Shown here: one piece after another, positions 1-9,631 of the stretch
Position numbering within the stretch: the stretch's first letter is position 1
Layout of the letters: every line of letters starts with the position of its first letter
Origin: Gaiellasilicea sp963791905
GTDB taxonomy: Bacteria > Actinomycetota > Thermoleophilia > Gaiellales > Gaiellaceae
Length of the DNA stretch: 64,000 bases
Reading direction: 5' to 3'
Assembly (NCBI GenBank): GCA_963791905.1
Contig: CAWBTX010000006.1
Span: forward strand, 434,001 to 498,000
Made by a program: the position numbers and the translations under genes
Notes under the pieces: generated by a model
Seen by the model: the letters and a program-made list of their open reading frames with translations, nothing else
Databases searched by the model: none
What the model was told of the DNA's origin: nothing

Positions 1-512
1 TCGGCGAGCTCCCTCCAACCGAGACCGAGCCGCCACGACGACGCGTGCACCTCGTAGATCGAGAGCGGCCGGACGAGCAGATCCTGTGTACGGCGGGTCG
101 CCAGCCAGTCGGCATCGTGCCACTCGTACGTCGAGCTGTAGACGACGGACGCCGTCCTCGGCGGCACCTCGGCCGCGAAGGCGAACGGGTCCGCCTTCAG
201 GCGCAGGTGGCCGTCGGCCCCGACGAGCTCGAACTTGTATTTCGCGCCTTCGGCGGCCTGGGGCACGACCGCCTGCCAGATGCCGGACGAGCCGGTCGGC
301 TCGAGCGGGTCGACGTTGCCGTCCCAGCGGTTCCAGTCGCCGACGACCGAGACCTTCTGTGCATTCGGCGCCCAGACCGCAAACGAGACGCCGCCGTCGA
401 CGACGTGCGCGCCGAGCTGCTCGTAGATCCGCTCGTGGCGGCCCTCGCCGGCGAGGTGGAGGTCGAGCTCGCCCAGCCGCAGGCTCGGCGTGGACGCGGT
501 CGGCTTCGCCAT
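1..512 (-). CDS. glgB: 1,4-alpha-glucan branching enzyme GlgB, N-terminal part (cut by window edge)
   Basis: Reading the minus strand from the ATG at 512 gives about 170 residues. They include a CBM48-type domain (SFAVWAPNAQKVSVVGDWN, then YKFELVGADG) and the start of the GH13 part (PLSIYEVHASSWR), the usual opening of glycogen branching enzyme. GlgB makes alpha-1,6 branches in alpha-glucan in the cytoplasm. The start codon overlaps the stop of the maltokinase gene (TGATG), so the two are translationally coupled. The catalytic barrel lies outside the window. TreZ also has an N-terminal CBM48 domain, but the spacing and the GlgE-pathway neighbours favour GlgB. Confidence 0.88.
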   Translation of the reverse strand, partial: MAKPTASTPSLRLGELDLHLAGEGRHERIYEQLGAHVVDGGVSFAVWAPNAQKVSVVGDWNRWDGNVDPLEPTGSSGIWQAVVPQAAEGAKYKFELVGADGHLRLKADPFAFAAEVPPRTASVVYSSTYEWHDADWLATRRTQDLLVRPLSIYEVHASSWRLGLGWRELA

Positions 513-1939
513 CAGAAGTCCGCCTCCAGCATCCGCAGGATCCCCGCGACCGGGATCCCGACCCAGTCGGGCCGGTTGTCGAGCTCGTAGCGGAGCTCGT
601 AGACCGCCTTCTCGAGCTCGAACACCATCAGCAGCCGGTCGATCGCCTGCTCGCCGGCCGGCAGCAGGGCCGGGTCCGCGGTCGTCAGATAGCCGTCGAG
701 GAAGTTCGTGCGGCAGTTCTCCTCCCACCCGGCCGGCGGCTCGATGCCGCGCTGCAGCTTCGAGGCCGAGGCGGCGTAGGCGAACGAGCGGAGCATGCCG
801 GCGACGTCGCGCAGCGGCGAGCGCTTGCGGCGGCGCTCGGGCACGCTGCGGGCCGGCTCGCCCTCGAAGTCGAGGATCAGCCAGTCCTCGGCGTCCGTGC
901 GGAGCGCCTGGGCGAGGTGGTAATCGCCGTGCGTCCTGATCACCTTGCCGACGCTGCCGATGTGGGTCAGCAGCCGCAGCCGGTCGCGCACCTCCTCGCC
1001 CCGCCCTGCGATCGGCGCAACCGCGTCGATCTGCGGCAGCGTCGTGAACACGTGCTCGATCTCCTCGTCGACCGACGCGGAGAGGAGCGAGAGCGCCTCC
1101 GAGCTCGGTTCCTCCGGCGCGAAATGCGGGTCCGTCGCGTCGGAGCCGAGCGTGTTGTGCAGGAGCGCTGTCACCTCGCCGAGTCGGGCCGAATGCGCGG
1201 GCAGCCAGTTGGGGTCGGACGCGATCGTGTCGAGCGCGAGCTGCCAGCCGTCTCCCCGCGACGGGACGTAGCGCTGCAGGAGCGCAAGCGTCGTCTCGAG
1301 CGGCCGGCCCTCGTAGGCCACGTAGCCCTCGAGGGCCGCCACGTGCGTGGAATCGCGCTCCGTCAGGAAGCGCAGGATCTCGAGCTCGGGATTGACGCCC
1401 GGCTCGATCCGCCGGTAGAGCTTCAGCGCGACCGTCTCGTCGATCACGACGGAGCTGTTCGACTGGTCGGCGCCCATCGGCCGGATCGACCCCAGCTCCC
1501 CGGTGCGGTCCGCGAGGCCGTGGGCGCCCCAGAACACGATCCGGGAGTCCTCGAAGTGCAACGTCGTTCCCGAGCGCATGAGGCTGACCACCTCGCGGAC
1601 GAGGCCGGGATCGGCGATTGCGTCGTAGACCGTCCAGCCCTCCGTCTCTGCGATGACAGAGGTGTTCCAGGGGTCGCTCGTCGGCCTGAACCCGAGCGGC
1701 AGGTGGTAGAGGTCGTGGCTCTGGAGGCCGTACCGCACCTCCACGATCGCGAAGGCGAGCAGCGGCGGCCCGCCCGGCGCGACGACCGCGTCCAGCACCC
1801 GCGCGTCGAGCACGTCCCGCGACTTGCCGCCGAACCAGCGCTGCGAGGCGATCGTGCCGAGGAGGACGAGGCCGTCCAGGAAGTGGAGGTCACCGGACTC
1901 GATCCGTGTCCGGAGGTCGGTGTGCGCCCTACTGCTCAT
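512..1939 (-). CDS. mak: maltokinase (Mak/Pep2)
   Basis: About 475 residues of an aminoglycoside-phosphotransferase-like kinase that phosphorylates maltose to maltose-1-phosphate with ATP, supplying GlgE. Visible motifs are WFGGKSRD near the N-terminus, the catalytic loop RTHGDYHLAQ and the metal-binding ILDFEGEP, followed by the RSPLRDVAGMLRSFAYA segment typical of the family. The ATG at 1939 is chosen because it overlaps the end of treS by 11 bases, whereas upstream in-frame codons would run deep into treS. Order treS-mak-glgB matches actinobacterial GlgE-pathway operons, where TreS and Mak form a complex. No frame break is seen. Confidence 0.93.
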   Translation of the reverse strand: MSSRAHTDLRTRIESGDLHFLDGLVLLGTIASQRWFGGKSRDVLDARVLDAVVAPGGPPLLAFAIVEVRYGLQSHDLYHLPLGFRPTSDPWNTSVIAETEGWTVYDAIADPGLVREVVSLMRSGTTLHFEDSRIVFWGAHGLADRTGELGSIRPMGADQSNSSVVIDETVALKLYRRIEPGVNPELEILRFLTERDSTHVAALEGYVAYEGRPLETTLALLQRYVPSRGDGWQLALDTIASDPNWLPAHSARLGEVTALLHNTLGSDATDPHFAPEEPSSEALSLLSASVDEEIEHVFTTLPQIDAVAPIAGRGEEVRDRLRLLTHIGSVGKVIRTHGDYHLAQALRTDAEDWLILDFEGEPARSVPERRRKRSPLRDVAGMLRSFAYAASASKLQRGIEPPAGWEENCRTNFLDGYLTTADPALLPAGEQAIDRLLMVFELEKAVYELRYELDNRPDWVGIPVAGILRMLEADF

Positions 1940-3602
1940 CGGCCGGATCCCTGAGCTGGAACCAGAAGAAGCCGCGCGGCCCGAGCGTGAGCAGGTACGG
2001 GAGCTCACCGATGCGCGGGAACTCGGTGTTGCCGAAGAGCTCGACCGGGATCCGCCCGTTGAAGGCGGAGAGATCGAGCTCGACCGCCTGCGCCGAGCGG
2101 GCCATGTTGTGCACGCAGAGGACGATGTCCTCGGAGAACGAGCGGATGTGGGCGAAGATCCTCGAGTTCGTCGGGCGCAGCACGTGCACGTCGCCGAGGC
2201 CGAACACTGGGTGCTGCTTGCGGAGCTCGATGAAGCGGCGGAGCCAGCGGAGCAGCGACGTCGGGGTCCGCAGCTGCGCCTCGACGTTGACGGCGCTGTA
2301 GCCGTACACCGGATCCATCAGCGGCGGCAGGTAGAGCTGCGCGAAGTCCGCCCGCGAGAACCCGCCGTTGCGGTCGCCCGTCCACTGCATGGGGGTTCTG
2401 ACGCCGTCCCGGTCGCCAAGGTAGACATTGTCGCCCATGGCGATCTCGTCTCCGTAATAGAGCACGGGCGAACCAGGGAGCGAGAAGAGGATCGCGTGCA
2501 TGAGCTCGACTTCCGTGCGGCCATTGTCGAGCAGCGGCGCCAGGCGGCGACGGATGCCGACGTTCAGCTTCATCCGCGGGTCCTTGGCGTACTCCGCGTA
2601 CATGTAGTCGCGCTCCTCGTCGGTCACCATCTCGAGCGTCAGCTCGTCGTGGTTCCGGAGGAAGAGCCCCCACTGCGCCCGCGACGGGATCTGGGGCGTG
2701 TGGTCGAGGATCTCGATCATCGGCAGCGCCTCCTCCCGGCGGAGCGCCATGAACATGCGCGGCATGACGGGGAAGTGGAAGGCCATGTGGCACTCGTCGC
2801 CCTCACCCTCGCCGAAGTAGTCGACGACGTCCTCCGGCCACTGGTTCGCCTCGGCGAGGAGGATGCGGTCGGCGTAGCGCGCGTCCACCTCCGACCGCAG
2901 CCGCTTCAGGTAGGCGTGCGTCCGGGGGAGGTTCTCGCAGTTCGTGCCCTCCTCCTCGAAGAGGTACGGGACGGCGTCGAGACGGAACCCGTCGAGCCCG
3001 AGGTCGAGCCAGAAGCGAAGGACTTCCAGCATCGCCTCCTGCACCTCCGGGTTCTCGTAGTTCAGGTCGGGCTGGTGGCTGAAGAAGCGGTGCCAGTAGT
3101 ACTGGCCGCGCAGCGGGTCCCACGTCCAGTTCGACGACTCGCTGTCGACGAAGATGATCCGCGCCTCCGGGTAGCGTTCGGGGTCGTCCGACCAGACGTA
3201 CCAGTCGGCCTTCGGGTTGTCTGGCCCCTGGCGCGACTCCTGGAACCACGGGTGGTCGGAGGAGGTGTGGTTGACGACGAGGTCGACGATCACGCGAATC
3301 CCGCGCTCGTGCGCGGCCTCGACGAAGGCGCGGAAGTCCTCGACCGTGCCGTAGTCCGGGTTGATGCCGTAGAAGTCGGCGATGTCGTACCCCCCGTCTC
3401 GCAGCGGAGAAGGGTAGAACGGGAGCAGCCAGATGCAGTCGATGCCGAGCCACTGCAGGTAGTCCAGCTTCTGCTGGAGGCCGCGGAAGTCGCCCGACCC
3501 GTCGTCGTTGCCGTCGAAGAACGCGCGCGTGTGGATCTCGTAGAAGACCGCCGTCTTGAACCAGAGCGGGTTCGACTCGAACCAGTGCCCGGGCTCAGAC
3601 AC
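1929..3602 (-). CDS. treS: trehalose synthase / maltose alpha-D-glucosyltransferase (TreS)
   Basis: GH13 enzyme of about 557 residues interconverting trehalose and maltose. It opens with WFKTAVFYEIHTRAFFD and carries the catalytic blocks: nucleophile GFRLDAVPYLFEEEG, acid/base ILLAEANQWPE and transition-state Asp FLRNHDELT. The frame stays open up to an ATG at 3719, but that extra 39-residue N-terminus is only a translation of the 11-bp repeat array (3643-3697) and is not typical of TreS. I therefore place the start at the GTG at 3602. It supplies maltose to the maltokinase that it overlaps. The sequence is intact. Confidence 0.93.
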   Translation of the reverse strand: MSEPGHWFESNPLWFKTAVFYEIHTRAFFDGNDDGSGDFRGLQQKLDYLQWLGIDCIWLLPFYPSPLRDGGYDIADFYGINPDYGTVEDFRAFVEAAHERGIRVIVDLVVNHTSSDHPWFQESRQGPDNPKADWYVWSDDPERYPEARIIFVDSESSNWTWDPLRGQYYWHRFFSHQPDLNYENPEVQEAMLEVLRFWLDLGLDGFRLDAVPYLFEEEGTNCENLPRTHAYLKRLRSEVDARYADRILLAEANQWPEDVVDYFGEGEGDECHMAFHFPVMPRMFMALRREEALPMIEILDHTPQIPSRAQWGLFLRNHDELTLEMVTDEERDYMYAEYAKDPRMKLNVGIRRRLAPLLDNGRTEVELMHAILFSLPGSPVLYYGDEIAMGDNVYLGDRDGVRTPMQWTGDRNGGFSRADFAQLYLPPLMDPVYGYSAVNVEAQLRTPTSLLRWLRRFIELRKQHPVFGLGDVHVLRPTNSRIFAHIRSFSEDIVLCVHNMARSAQAVELDLSAFNGRIPVELFGNTEFPRIGELPYLLTLGPRGFFWFQLRDPADEQ

Positions 3603-3618
3603 CTGCCGCCCCAGACGT

Positions 3619-3704
3619 GTCCGAAAGGTCGCCGGTCTCAGACTCGTGCCAGACTCGTGCCAGAGACGTGCCAGAGACGTGCCAGACACGTGCCAGAGAC
3701 GCTT
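3619..3704. repeat. 11-bp tandem repeat array with leading palindrome, copy A
   Basis: Five head-to-tail 11-base units of form NNCGTGCCAGA occupy 3643-3697; the variable dinucleotides are CT, CT, GA, GA, CA, and a partial sixth unit follows. Just upstream, 3635-3643 is a perfect small palindrome GTCT-C-AGAC. The array and about 25 bases before it resemble copy B at 25981-26062. It lies between glgE and the treS start, upstream of treS. The 11-base period is close to one DNA turn, so each unit would face the same side of the helix. Function is unknown. Confidence 0.85.
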
Positions 3705-3751
3705 CTGATCTGAAAACATGTTTGTGCGTCATAAACGCCTGCAAGCTTCCC

Positions 3752-5557
3752 TCACACGCCCAGCTTCATGAGATGCGATTGGCCTGGTCCTAGACCGACG
3801 TAGTTCCGGCCGACGCGCCAGCGGTAGCGCTCACCGCTCAGGAGGTCGCGCACGGCGAACTCCTCCGGGAAGCCGCGGCCCGGCGGCACGACGACGACGT
3901 CCTCGCGGGGGTTGTGCGGGTCGAGGTTGACCGCGACCGCGATGTCGGTCCCCTTCGCATACGCGAAGACGTGGTCGCCGTGGGTCTCCAGCAGGCGGAG
4001 GTCCTCGAACCGCTGCAGCGCCGGCTCCGCGCGCCTGATCTCGTTCAGCCGCCGCACGAGCGGCAGCAGCGGCCCGTCGAGCGTGCGCCGCTTCAGCTCG
4101 TACTTCTCCGAGTCGAGATACTCCTCGCTCCCTTCCCGCACCGGCACGTTCTCGTAGTGCTCGAAGCCGGAGTAGATCCCATACGAGGGCGACAGCGTCG
4201 CCGCGAGCACGAGCCGGGCCTCGAACGCGGGCCGCCCGCCGTGCTGCAGGTACTCGTGGAGGATGTCCGGCGTGTTCGCGAAGAAGTTCGGCCGGTAGAA
4301 CTCGGCCCACTCCAGCAGCTGACCGAGGAACTCGACGAGCTCCGCCTTGGTGTTCTTCCACGTGAAGTACGTGTACGACTGGCCGAAGCCGATCTTCGCC
4401 AGCGTCGTCATCATCGCCGGCCGCGTGAACGCCTCGGCGAAGAACACCGTCTCCGGAAACTCGGCGCGCACCTCCCGGATCAGCCACTCCCAGAACGGCA
4501 CGGACTTCGTGTGGGGGTTGTCGACGCGGTAGGCGCGCACGCCATGGCGGCACCAGTGCAGGACGATGTCGCGCAGAGCCTCCCAGAGCCCTTGCCAGTC
4601 GTCGGAGTCGAAGTTGACGTTGTAGATGTCCTGATAGCGCTTGGGCGGGTTCTCCGCGTACTTGAGCGTGCCGTCCGGCCGCCGGTTGAACCACTCGGGG
4701 TGCTGCTCGAGCCACGGGTGGTCGGGCGAGCACTGGATCGCGAAGTCGAGCGCGATCTCGAGCCCGTGCTTCCCGGCCGCCGCGACCAGCCGGTCGAAGT
4801 CCTTCAGCGTCCCGAGCTCGGGGTGCACCGCGTCGTGCCCGCCCTCCGGCGCGCCGATCGCCCAGGGGCTGCCGGGATCGCCCTTCTCCGCGACGAGCGC
4901 GTTGTTCCGGCCCTTTCGGTTCGTGGCGCCGATCGGGTGGATCGGCGGTAGGTAGACGACGTCGAAGCCGAGCTCGGCCAGCTTCGGCAGCAGCTTCTCG
5001 ACCCCCTTGAAGCCGCCCCACGAGCGCGGAAAGAGCTCGTACCAGGCCCCGAACCGCGCCCGCACGCGCTCGACGTCGACCTCGAGCGGGGAATCCTGCG
5101 CCGTCTTGCCGGGCCGCTCCTTGACGCCGAGCGCCGGCGCCGCAGTCCGCCACGCCTCAGGCTCTCCCTTGCCGAACAGCGCTTCGCCCTCGGCGAGCTC
5201 ACCGCTGAGATCCTCCTGGCCCGCCGCGATCTTCCGGTCGAGCTCATCGATGAAGGTGGCGTACGGGTCGACCCACGCCTCGATCGAGTACTGCCAGCGG
5301 CCGATCTCCGTGACCTCGAAGTCGCCGCGCCAGCGATCGTTCCCGAGGGACTCGAGCGGCCGCTCGAGCCACTTGCGCGTTCCCGCGGGCCGAGCGCGCA
5401 CGACCGCCCGGAGCTGATCGTGCCCGTCCTTGAAGATGTCCGCGGTGACCTCGACCCGGTCCCCTACGGTGCGCTTGACCGGATACCGGCCACAGTCGAC
5501 CTGCGGCTGGACGTTCTGGATCTGGATGCGGGCGGGTCGCTTCTTCGGCGGGGGCAC
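3752..5557 (-). CDS. glgE: alpha-1,4-glucan:maltose-1-phosphate maltosyltransferase GlgE
   Basis: About 601 residues of the GH13_3 family, which extends linear alpha-1,4-glucan with maltose from maltose-1-phosphate. An N-terminal beta domain (RIQIQNVQPQVDCGRYPVK) precedes the barrel. Catalytic blocks are visible: substrate loop VYLPPIHPIG, nucleophile region GVRAYRVDNPHTKSVPFWEW and acid/base VFFAEAFTRPAMM. The GTG at 5557 is the only reasonable start before the frame runs into the divergent malQ gene, whose GTG is 38 bases away. It acts with TreS and Mak encoded just downstream on the same strand. No frame break. Confidence 0.93.
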   Translation of the reverse strand: MPPPKKRPARIQIQNVQPQVDCGRYPVKRTVGDRVEVTADIFKDGHDQLRAVVRARPAGTRKWLERPLESLGNDRWRGDFEVTEIGRWQYSIEAWVDPYATFIDELDRKIAAGQEDLSGELAEGEALFGKGEPEAWRTAAPALGVKERPGKTAQDSPLEVDVERVRARFGAWYELFPRSWGGFKGVEKLLPKLAELGFDVVYLPPIHPIGATNRKGRNNALVAEKGDPGSPWAIGAPEGGHDAVHPELGTLKDFDRLVAAAGKHGLEIALDFAIQCSPDHPWLEQHPEWFNRRPDGTLKYAENPPKRYQDIYNVNFDSDDWQGLWEALRDIVLHWCRHGVRAYRVDNPHTKSVPFWEWLIREVRAEFPETVFFAEAFTRPAMMTTLAKIGFGQSYTYFTWKNTKAELVEFLGQLLEWAEFYRPNFFANTPDILHEYLQHGGRPAFEARLVLAATLSPSYGIYSGFEHYENVPVREGSEEYLDSEKYELKRRTLDGPLLPLVRRLNEIRRAEPALQRFEDLRLLETHGDHVFAYAKGTDIAVAVNLDPHNPREDVVVVPPGRGFPEEFAVRDLLSGERYRWRVGRNYVGLGPGQSHLMKLGV

Positions 5558-5595
5558 GCTTCGGAGACTTTCAGCGCGGCGGGAACGGTAAACAG

Positions 5596-6759
5596 GTGAA
5601 CCTTCCTCGATCGAGCGGAATCGTGCTGCACCCGACCTCGCTCCCGAGCGGACGCCTGGACGCGGATGCGTACCGCTTCGTCGACTGGCTCGCCGCCGCC
5701 GGCCAAAGCTGGTGGCAGGTGCTCCCGCTCGGCCCGCCCGACGATGTCGGCTCGCCGTATGCCTCCTCGTCCGCCTTCGCGGCCTGGAGCGGCCTCCTCG
5801 CCGAACCGGAGGCGCCCGTGTCCGACGACGAGGTGGACGAGTTTCGCGACCGACACCGGTTCTGGGCGCCCGACTGGGAGGACGCCGGCGGCCCACTCGA
5901 CGATCAGGTCCGGTTCGAGCGCGAGTGGTCGAGCCTGCGCGCCTACGCGCGCGAGCGAGGCGTCCGCCTGATCGGCGACGTGCCCATCTACATCGCCTGG
6001 GACAGCGTCGATCACCGTTCGCACCCCGAGCTCTTCCTCGACGGCGTCGTCGCGGGCGCGCCGCCCGACGACCTCGGCCCGATGGGCCAGCACTGGGGCA
6101 ACCCGCTGTACGACTGGGCCGCGCTCGCCCGCGAGGGCCACCGCTGGTGGATCGAGCGCCTGCGTCGCACCTTCCAGCTCGTCGACATCACACGGATCGA
6201 CCACTTCCGCGGCTTCGCGTCGTTCTGGGCGATCCCGGCGACGGAGACCGACGCGCGCACCGGCCGCTGGCTCCCCGGCCCGGGCGAGGCGCCGTTTCGC
6301 GCCGCCTCGAGCGAGCTCGGCCCGCTGCCGGTGATCGCCGAGGATCTCGGCCACATCACGCGTGACGTCGTCGAGCTGCGCGACCGGCTCCGCTTTCCCG
6401 GGATGACGGTGATGCTCTGGGCGTTCAAGGGTGCGCGCAACAACCCGCACCGGCTCGCGAACCACCGCAAGCGCCAGGCCGTCTACACCTCCACGCACGA
6501 CACGGAGACGCTCGCAGGCGCCTTCCCCGACCGTGATCCCTGGGAGTTGATCGAGCTGGCGATGTCGTCTCGTGCGGCGCTCTGCATGCTGCCGCTGCAA
6601 GACGTGCTCGGGCTCGGCAACGAGGCGAGGATGAACAGGCCGGGCGTGAAGGAAGGGAACTGGACCTGGCGGTTCGACCCCGACGCGCTCACCCCGGAGC
6701 TCGCACGGAGGCTCTACGAGTCGACGAAGGTCTCGAGGCGCAGCCCGGTCGCGACATGA
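5596..6759 (+). CDS. malQ: 4-alpha-glucanotransferase MalQ (amylomaltase), short form
   Basis: GH77 disproportionating enzyme moving maltodextrin segments between chains. Motifs are SSGIVLHPTSLPSG and WWQVLPLGPPDDVGSPYAS at the N-terminus, nucleophile Asp in TRIDHFRGFASFW, acid/base in PVIAEDLG, third acid in STHDTET, and LPLQDVLGLGNEARMN near the end. At 387 residues it is shorter than the roughly 500 usual for bacterial MalQ. The core catalytic blocks are all present, so it looks like a compact form. It is read divergently from glgE and its 3' end overlaps the convergent small gene at 6714 by 46 bases. Confidence 0.92.
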   Translation: MNLPRSSGIVLHPTSLPSGRLDADAYRFVDWLAAAGQSWWQVLPLGPPDDVGSPYASSSAFAAWSGLLAEPEAPVSDDEVDEFRDRHRFWAPDWEDAGGPLDDQVRFEREWSSLRAYARERGVRLIGDVPIYIAWDSVDHRSHPELFLDGVVAGAPPDDLGPMGQHWGNPLYDWAALAREGHRWWIERLRRTFQLVDITRIDHFRGFASFWAIPATETDARTGRWLPGPGEAPFRAASSELGPLPVIAEDLGHITRDVVELRDRLRFPGMTVMLWAFKGARNNPHRLANHRKRQAVYTSTHDTETLAGAFPDRDPWELIELAMSSRAALCMLPLQDVLGLGNEARMNRPGVKEGNWTWRFDPDALTPELARRLYESTKVSRRSPVAT

Positions 6760-7025
6760 CGCCTTCCGGCGCGCTCGTACACCACGTCGACCGAGTCGTT
6801 CTGGCGGTAGGTCCCGGCGACGCCGATGATCATCGAGGCCCACCGCCAGAAGCCCAGCCGCCCTTCACGCCGTAACTCGCGCTCGAAGACGAGCGTGCGC
6901 CCCCGTACGCGGAAGTCGTCCCCCTCACGCTGCCTGACGCCGTTCAGATAGACCTCGAAGGGCCGCGAGGCGTCGGCCGGCAGCTCGACGCGGGTTGGGC
7001 GGAGCGCCGGCTCGGTCACCTTCAT
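6714..7025 (-). CDS. small protein of unknown function
   Basis: About 103 residues from the ATG at 7025 (MKVTEPALRPTRVELPADAS). The sequence includes FEVYLNGVRQREGDDFRVRG and LGFWRWASMIIGVAGTYRQN, with no catalytic motif I recognise. The pattern of an NGV-RQ-GDDF loop followed by alternating strands suggests a small beta-rich protein. It is convergent with malQ, overlapping its last 46 bases, and starts 14 bases from the divergent cytochrome oxidase gene. Codon use fits the neighbours, so it is probably real, but no function can be assigned. Confidence 0.6.
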   Translation of the reverse strand: MKVTEPALRPTRVELPADASRPFEVYLNGVRQREGDDFRVRGRTLVFERELRREGRLGFWRWASMIIGVAGTYRQNDSVDVVYERAGRRHVATGLRLETFVDS

Positions 7026-7039
7026 AGAATGGCACCGCC

Positions 7040-8015
7040 GTGCGCCGGTCACTCGCACTCGCCGCCGTCTGTGCGCTCGTTCTCGCCGGGACGGCGCTCG
7101 CCGGCAACGGGGGCTTCGCGCCGGTCGAGCCGCAGTCGCCCAACGCCGAGGGGATCGCGCAGAGCTACTACTGGGTCGCGATCTTCACGGGCGCGATCTT
7201 CATCCTCGTCCAGGTGACGCTGATCGTCTTCATCGTGCGCTACCGGAGAAAGCGCCGCGCGCGCGCCGAGGACGGCGCGCAGGTGCACGGCAACACGAAC
7301 CTCGAGATCGCGTGGACGGTCGCGCCGGTCATCGTCCTGGCGGCGATCGGGGCCTTCGTCTTCTACAAGCTCCCGGGGATCGAGGACGTCCCGAGCGCGA
7401 GCGCCGACGGAGGGCGCGTCGACGTCCTGGTCAAGGGCTACCGCTTCAACTGGAACTTCACGTACGACAACGGCGTGATCGCGGTCGACCGGCTCCGAGC
7501 GCCCGTCGGGCAGAACGTCAAGCTCGACGTGACGGCGCCGACGTTCGACGTCATCCACTCGTGGTGGATCCCCGCCCTCGGCGGCAAGATCGACGCGATC
7601 CCGGGCATCACCAACGAGACGTGGTTCAACGCCGAGCGCGCCCGGCGTCTACCGCGGCCAGTGCGCGGAGCTCTGCGGGGTCCAGCACGCAGCCATGACG
7701 GCGTCGGTCGAGGCGATGCCGCGGGACGAGTTCGAGTCGTGGCTCGAGGAGGAGGCCGCGGCCCAGGAGAACGGGACGTCCGACCTCGGGGAGGAGACGT
7801 TCGTCGGCGCCTGTGCGAAGTGCCACGGGCCGGAGGGCGAGGGCGACATCGGCCCGCCGCTGAGGGGGAACGGGTTGCTCGCCGATGAGGAGGCCGTAGC
7901 GGAGGTCGTGCGCCTCGGACGAGGCGAGATGCCCCCGGTCGGCGGCGACTGGGAGGATCGTCAGATGGATGCGCTGACGGAGTACCTGAGGGAGGACGTG
8001 CTCGGTGGCGGTTAG
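7040..8015 (+). CDS. ctaC: cytochrome c oxidase subunit II with fused cytochrome c domain (caa3 type), one frame break
   Basis: Subunit II accepts electrons at the CuA centre and passes them to subunit I. A signal peptide (LALAAVCALVLAGTALA), two membrane helices and a cupredoxin domain (GYRFNWNFTY, VIHSWWIPALGGKIDAIPG) are followed by the CuA ligand block RGQCAELCGVQHAAM. A C-terminal cytochrome c domain has heme motif CAKCH and distal Met region GEMPPVGG. The frame breaks near 7639, where one surplus base separates the cupredoxin part from the CuA block. Removing it restores a continuous protein, so this is probably a sequencing error. GTG start at 7040; the end overlaps ctaD by 11 bases. 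Confidence 0.9.
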
Positions 8016-9631
8016 CGCCGAGACAGTCCCCCAGTGGCAGCGCGGCCGGTTCGTCAGCTGGCTCCTGACCGTCGACCACAAGCGGATCGGGATCCTCTAC
8101 ATCGCGACCGCGGGGCTCTTCTTCGTCGCGGGCGGCGTGATGGCCGATCCTGCTGCGGACGCAGCTCGCCCAGGCGGAGAACGACTTCCTCACGCGCGAC
8201 TCGTACAACGAGGTCATGACGATGCACGGCACGACGATGGTCTTCCTCGTCGTCGTGCCGATCCTCGCCGGCTTCGGCAACTTCCTCGTGCCGCTGATGA
8301 TCGGCGCACGGGACATGGCGTTCCCGCGCCTGAACGCGCTCTCGTACTGGCTCTACCTGTTCGGCGGCGTCATCCTGCTGCTGTCGTTCTTCGCCTCCGG
8401 CGGCCCGGCGAAGGCCGGCTGGACGTCGTACCCGCCGCTCTCGATCAAGGACGTCGGGAACGGCCAGGACCTCTGGATCCTGGCGCTGCACATCCTCACG
8501 CTCTCGTCGCTCGCGGGGGCGATCAACTTCATCGTCACGATCCACAACATGCGCACCCAGGGGATGACGTGGACGCGGATGCCGCTCTTCATCTGGGCGA
8601 TCGAGACGTACGCGGTGCTGCTCGTGCTCGTGCTGCCGGCGCTCTCGGCGGGCCTGACGCTGCTCCTGCTCGACCGCCAGGCCGACACGAACTTCTTCAC
8701 CCCGGACGAGGGCGGCAACGCGGTGCTCTACCAGCACGTCTTCTGGTTCTTCGGGCACCCCGAGGTCTACATCATGGTGCTCCCCGCCTTCGGGATGATC
8801 TCCGAGATCATCCCGGTCTTCGCCCGCAAGCCGATCTTCGGCTACAAGGCGGTCGCGTTCTCGACCGCGGGGATCGCGTTCTTCTCGCTCCTCGTCTGGG
8901 CGCACCACATGTTCACGGTCGGGATGCCCGCCGTGCTGAACAGCTTCTTCATGATCGCGTCGATGGTGATCGCCGTCCCGACCGGCGTGAAGATCTTCAA
9001 CTGGCTCGCGACGCTCTGGCGCGGCAACCTCCACTTCGACACGCCGATGCTCTACGCGCTCGGCTTCATCTCGGTCTTCACGATCGGCGGCCTGTCGGGG
9101 ATCTTCCTCGCCGCGTTCCCGATCGACTGGCAGGTGCACGACACCTACTACGTCGTCGCGCACTTCCACTACGTGCTCTTCGGCGGCTCGCTGCTCGGCA
9201 TCCTCGCCGGGCTGCACTTCTGGTGGCCGAAGATGTTCGGCCGCATGCTCGACGAGGGGCTCGGGAAGCTCGGCTTCTGGCTCATCTTCGTCGGCTTCAA
9301 CGTCACCTTCTTCCCTCAGCACCTGCTGGGGCTGCTCGGGATGCCGCGTCGGATCTACACCTACTCGGAGGACGGCCTGTGGGAGGCGTACAACCTCACC
9401 TCGTCCATCGGCTCCTACGTGATGGGGCTCGGCATCCTCGTCGTCGCGTGGAACATCATCAAGTCGCGCAAGGGGCCGCGCGCCGGCAACGACCCGTGGC
9501 TCGCGGACACGCTCGAGTGGTACACGACCTCGCCGCCTCCGCCGCACAACTTCGACAGCGTCCCCTACGTGACGAGCGCGCGGCCGCTGTACGACCTGCG
9601 CCGCCGGCTGAAGGAGCGCGGTGCGCTCTAG
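8005..9631 (+). CDS. ctaD: cytochrome c oxidase subunit I, one frame break
   Basis: Heme-copper oxidase catalytic subunit with about 12 membrane helices. It shows WLLTVDHKRIGILYI at the start, heme ligand region EVMTMHGTTMVF, WFFGHPEVYIMVLPAFG with the CuB/K-channel residues, WAHHMFTVG, and DTYYVVAHFHYVL with heme histidines. One surplus base near 8144 shifts the first 47 codons out of frame with the rest; correction gives VMAILLRTQLAQAEN. GTG start at 8005 overlaps the subunit II stop. The TAG stop at 9629 is formed by the first bases of the inverted-repeat element that follows. No subunit III gene is seen downstream. Confidence 0.92.

Noticed and set aside
86..1954. 622-codon plus-strand ORF opposite maltokinase
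   Set aside because: Composition is Arg/Pro/Ala-rich shadow of the real minus-strand gene; no motif.
3643..3697. CRISPR-like array
   Set aside because: Units are contiguous 11-mers with no spacers and no cas genes nearby.
1824..3713. 629-codon plus-strand ORF opposite treS
   Set aside because: Antisense shadow of an intact GH13 gene.
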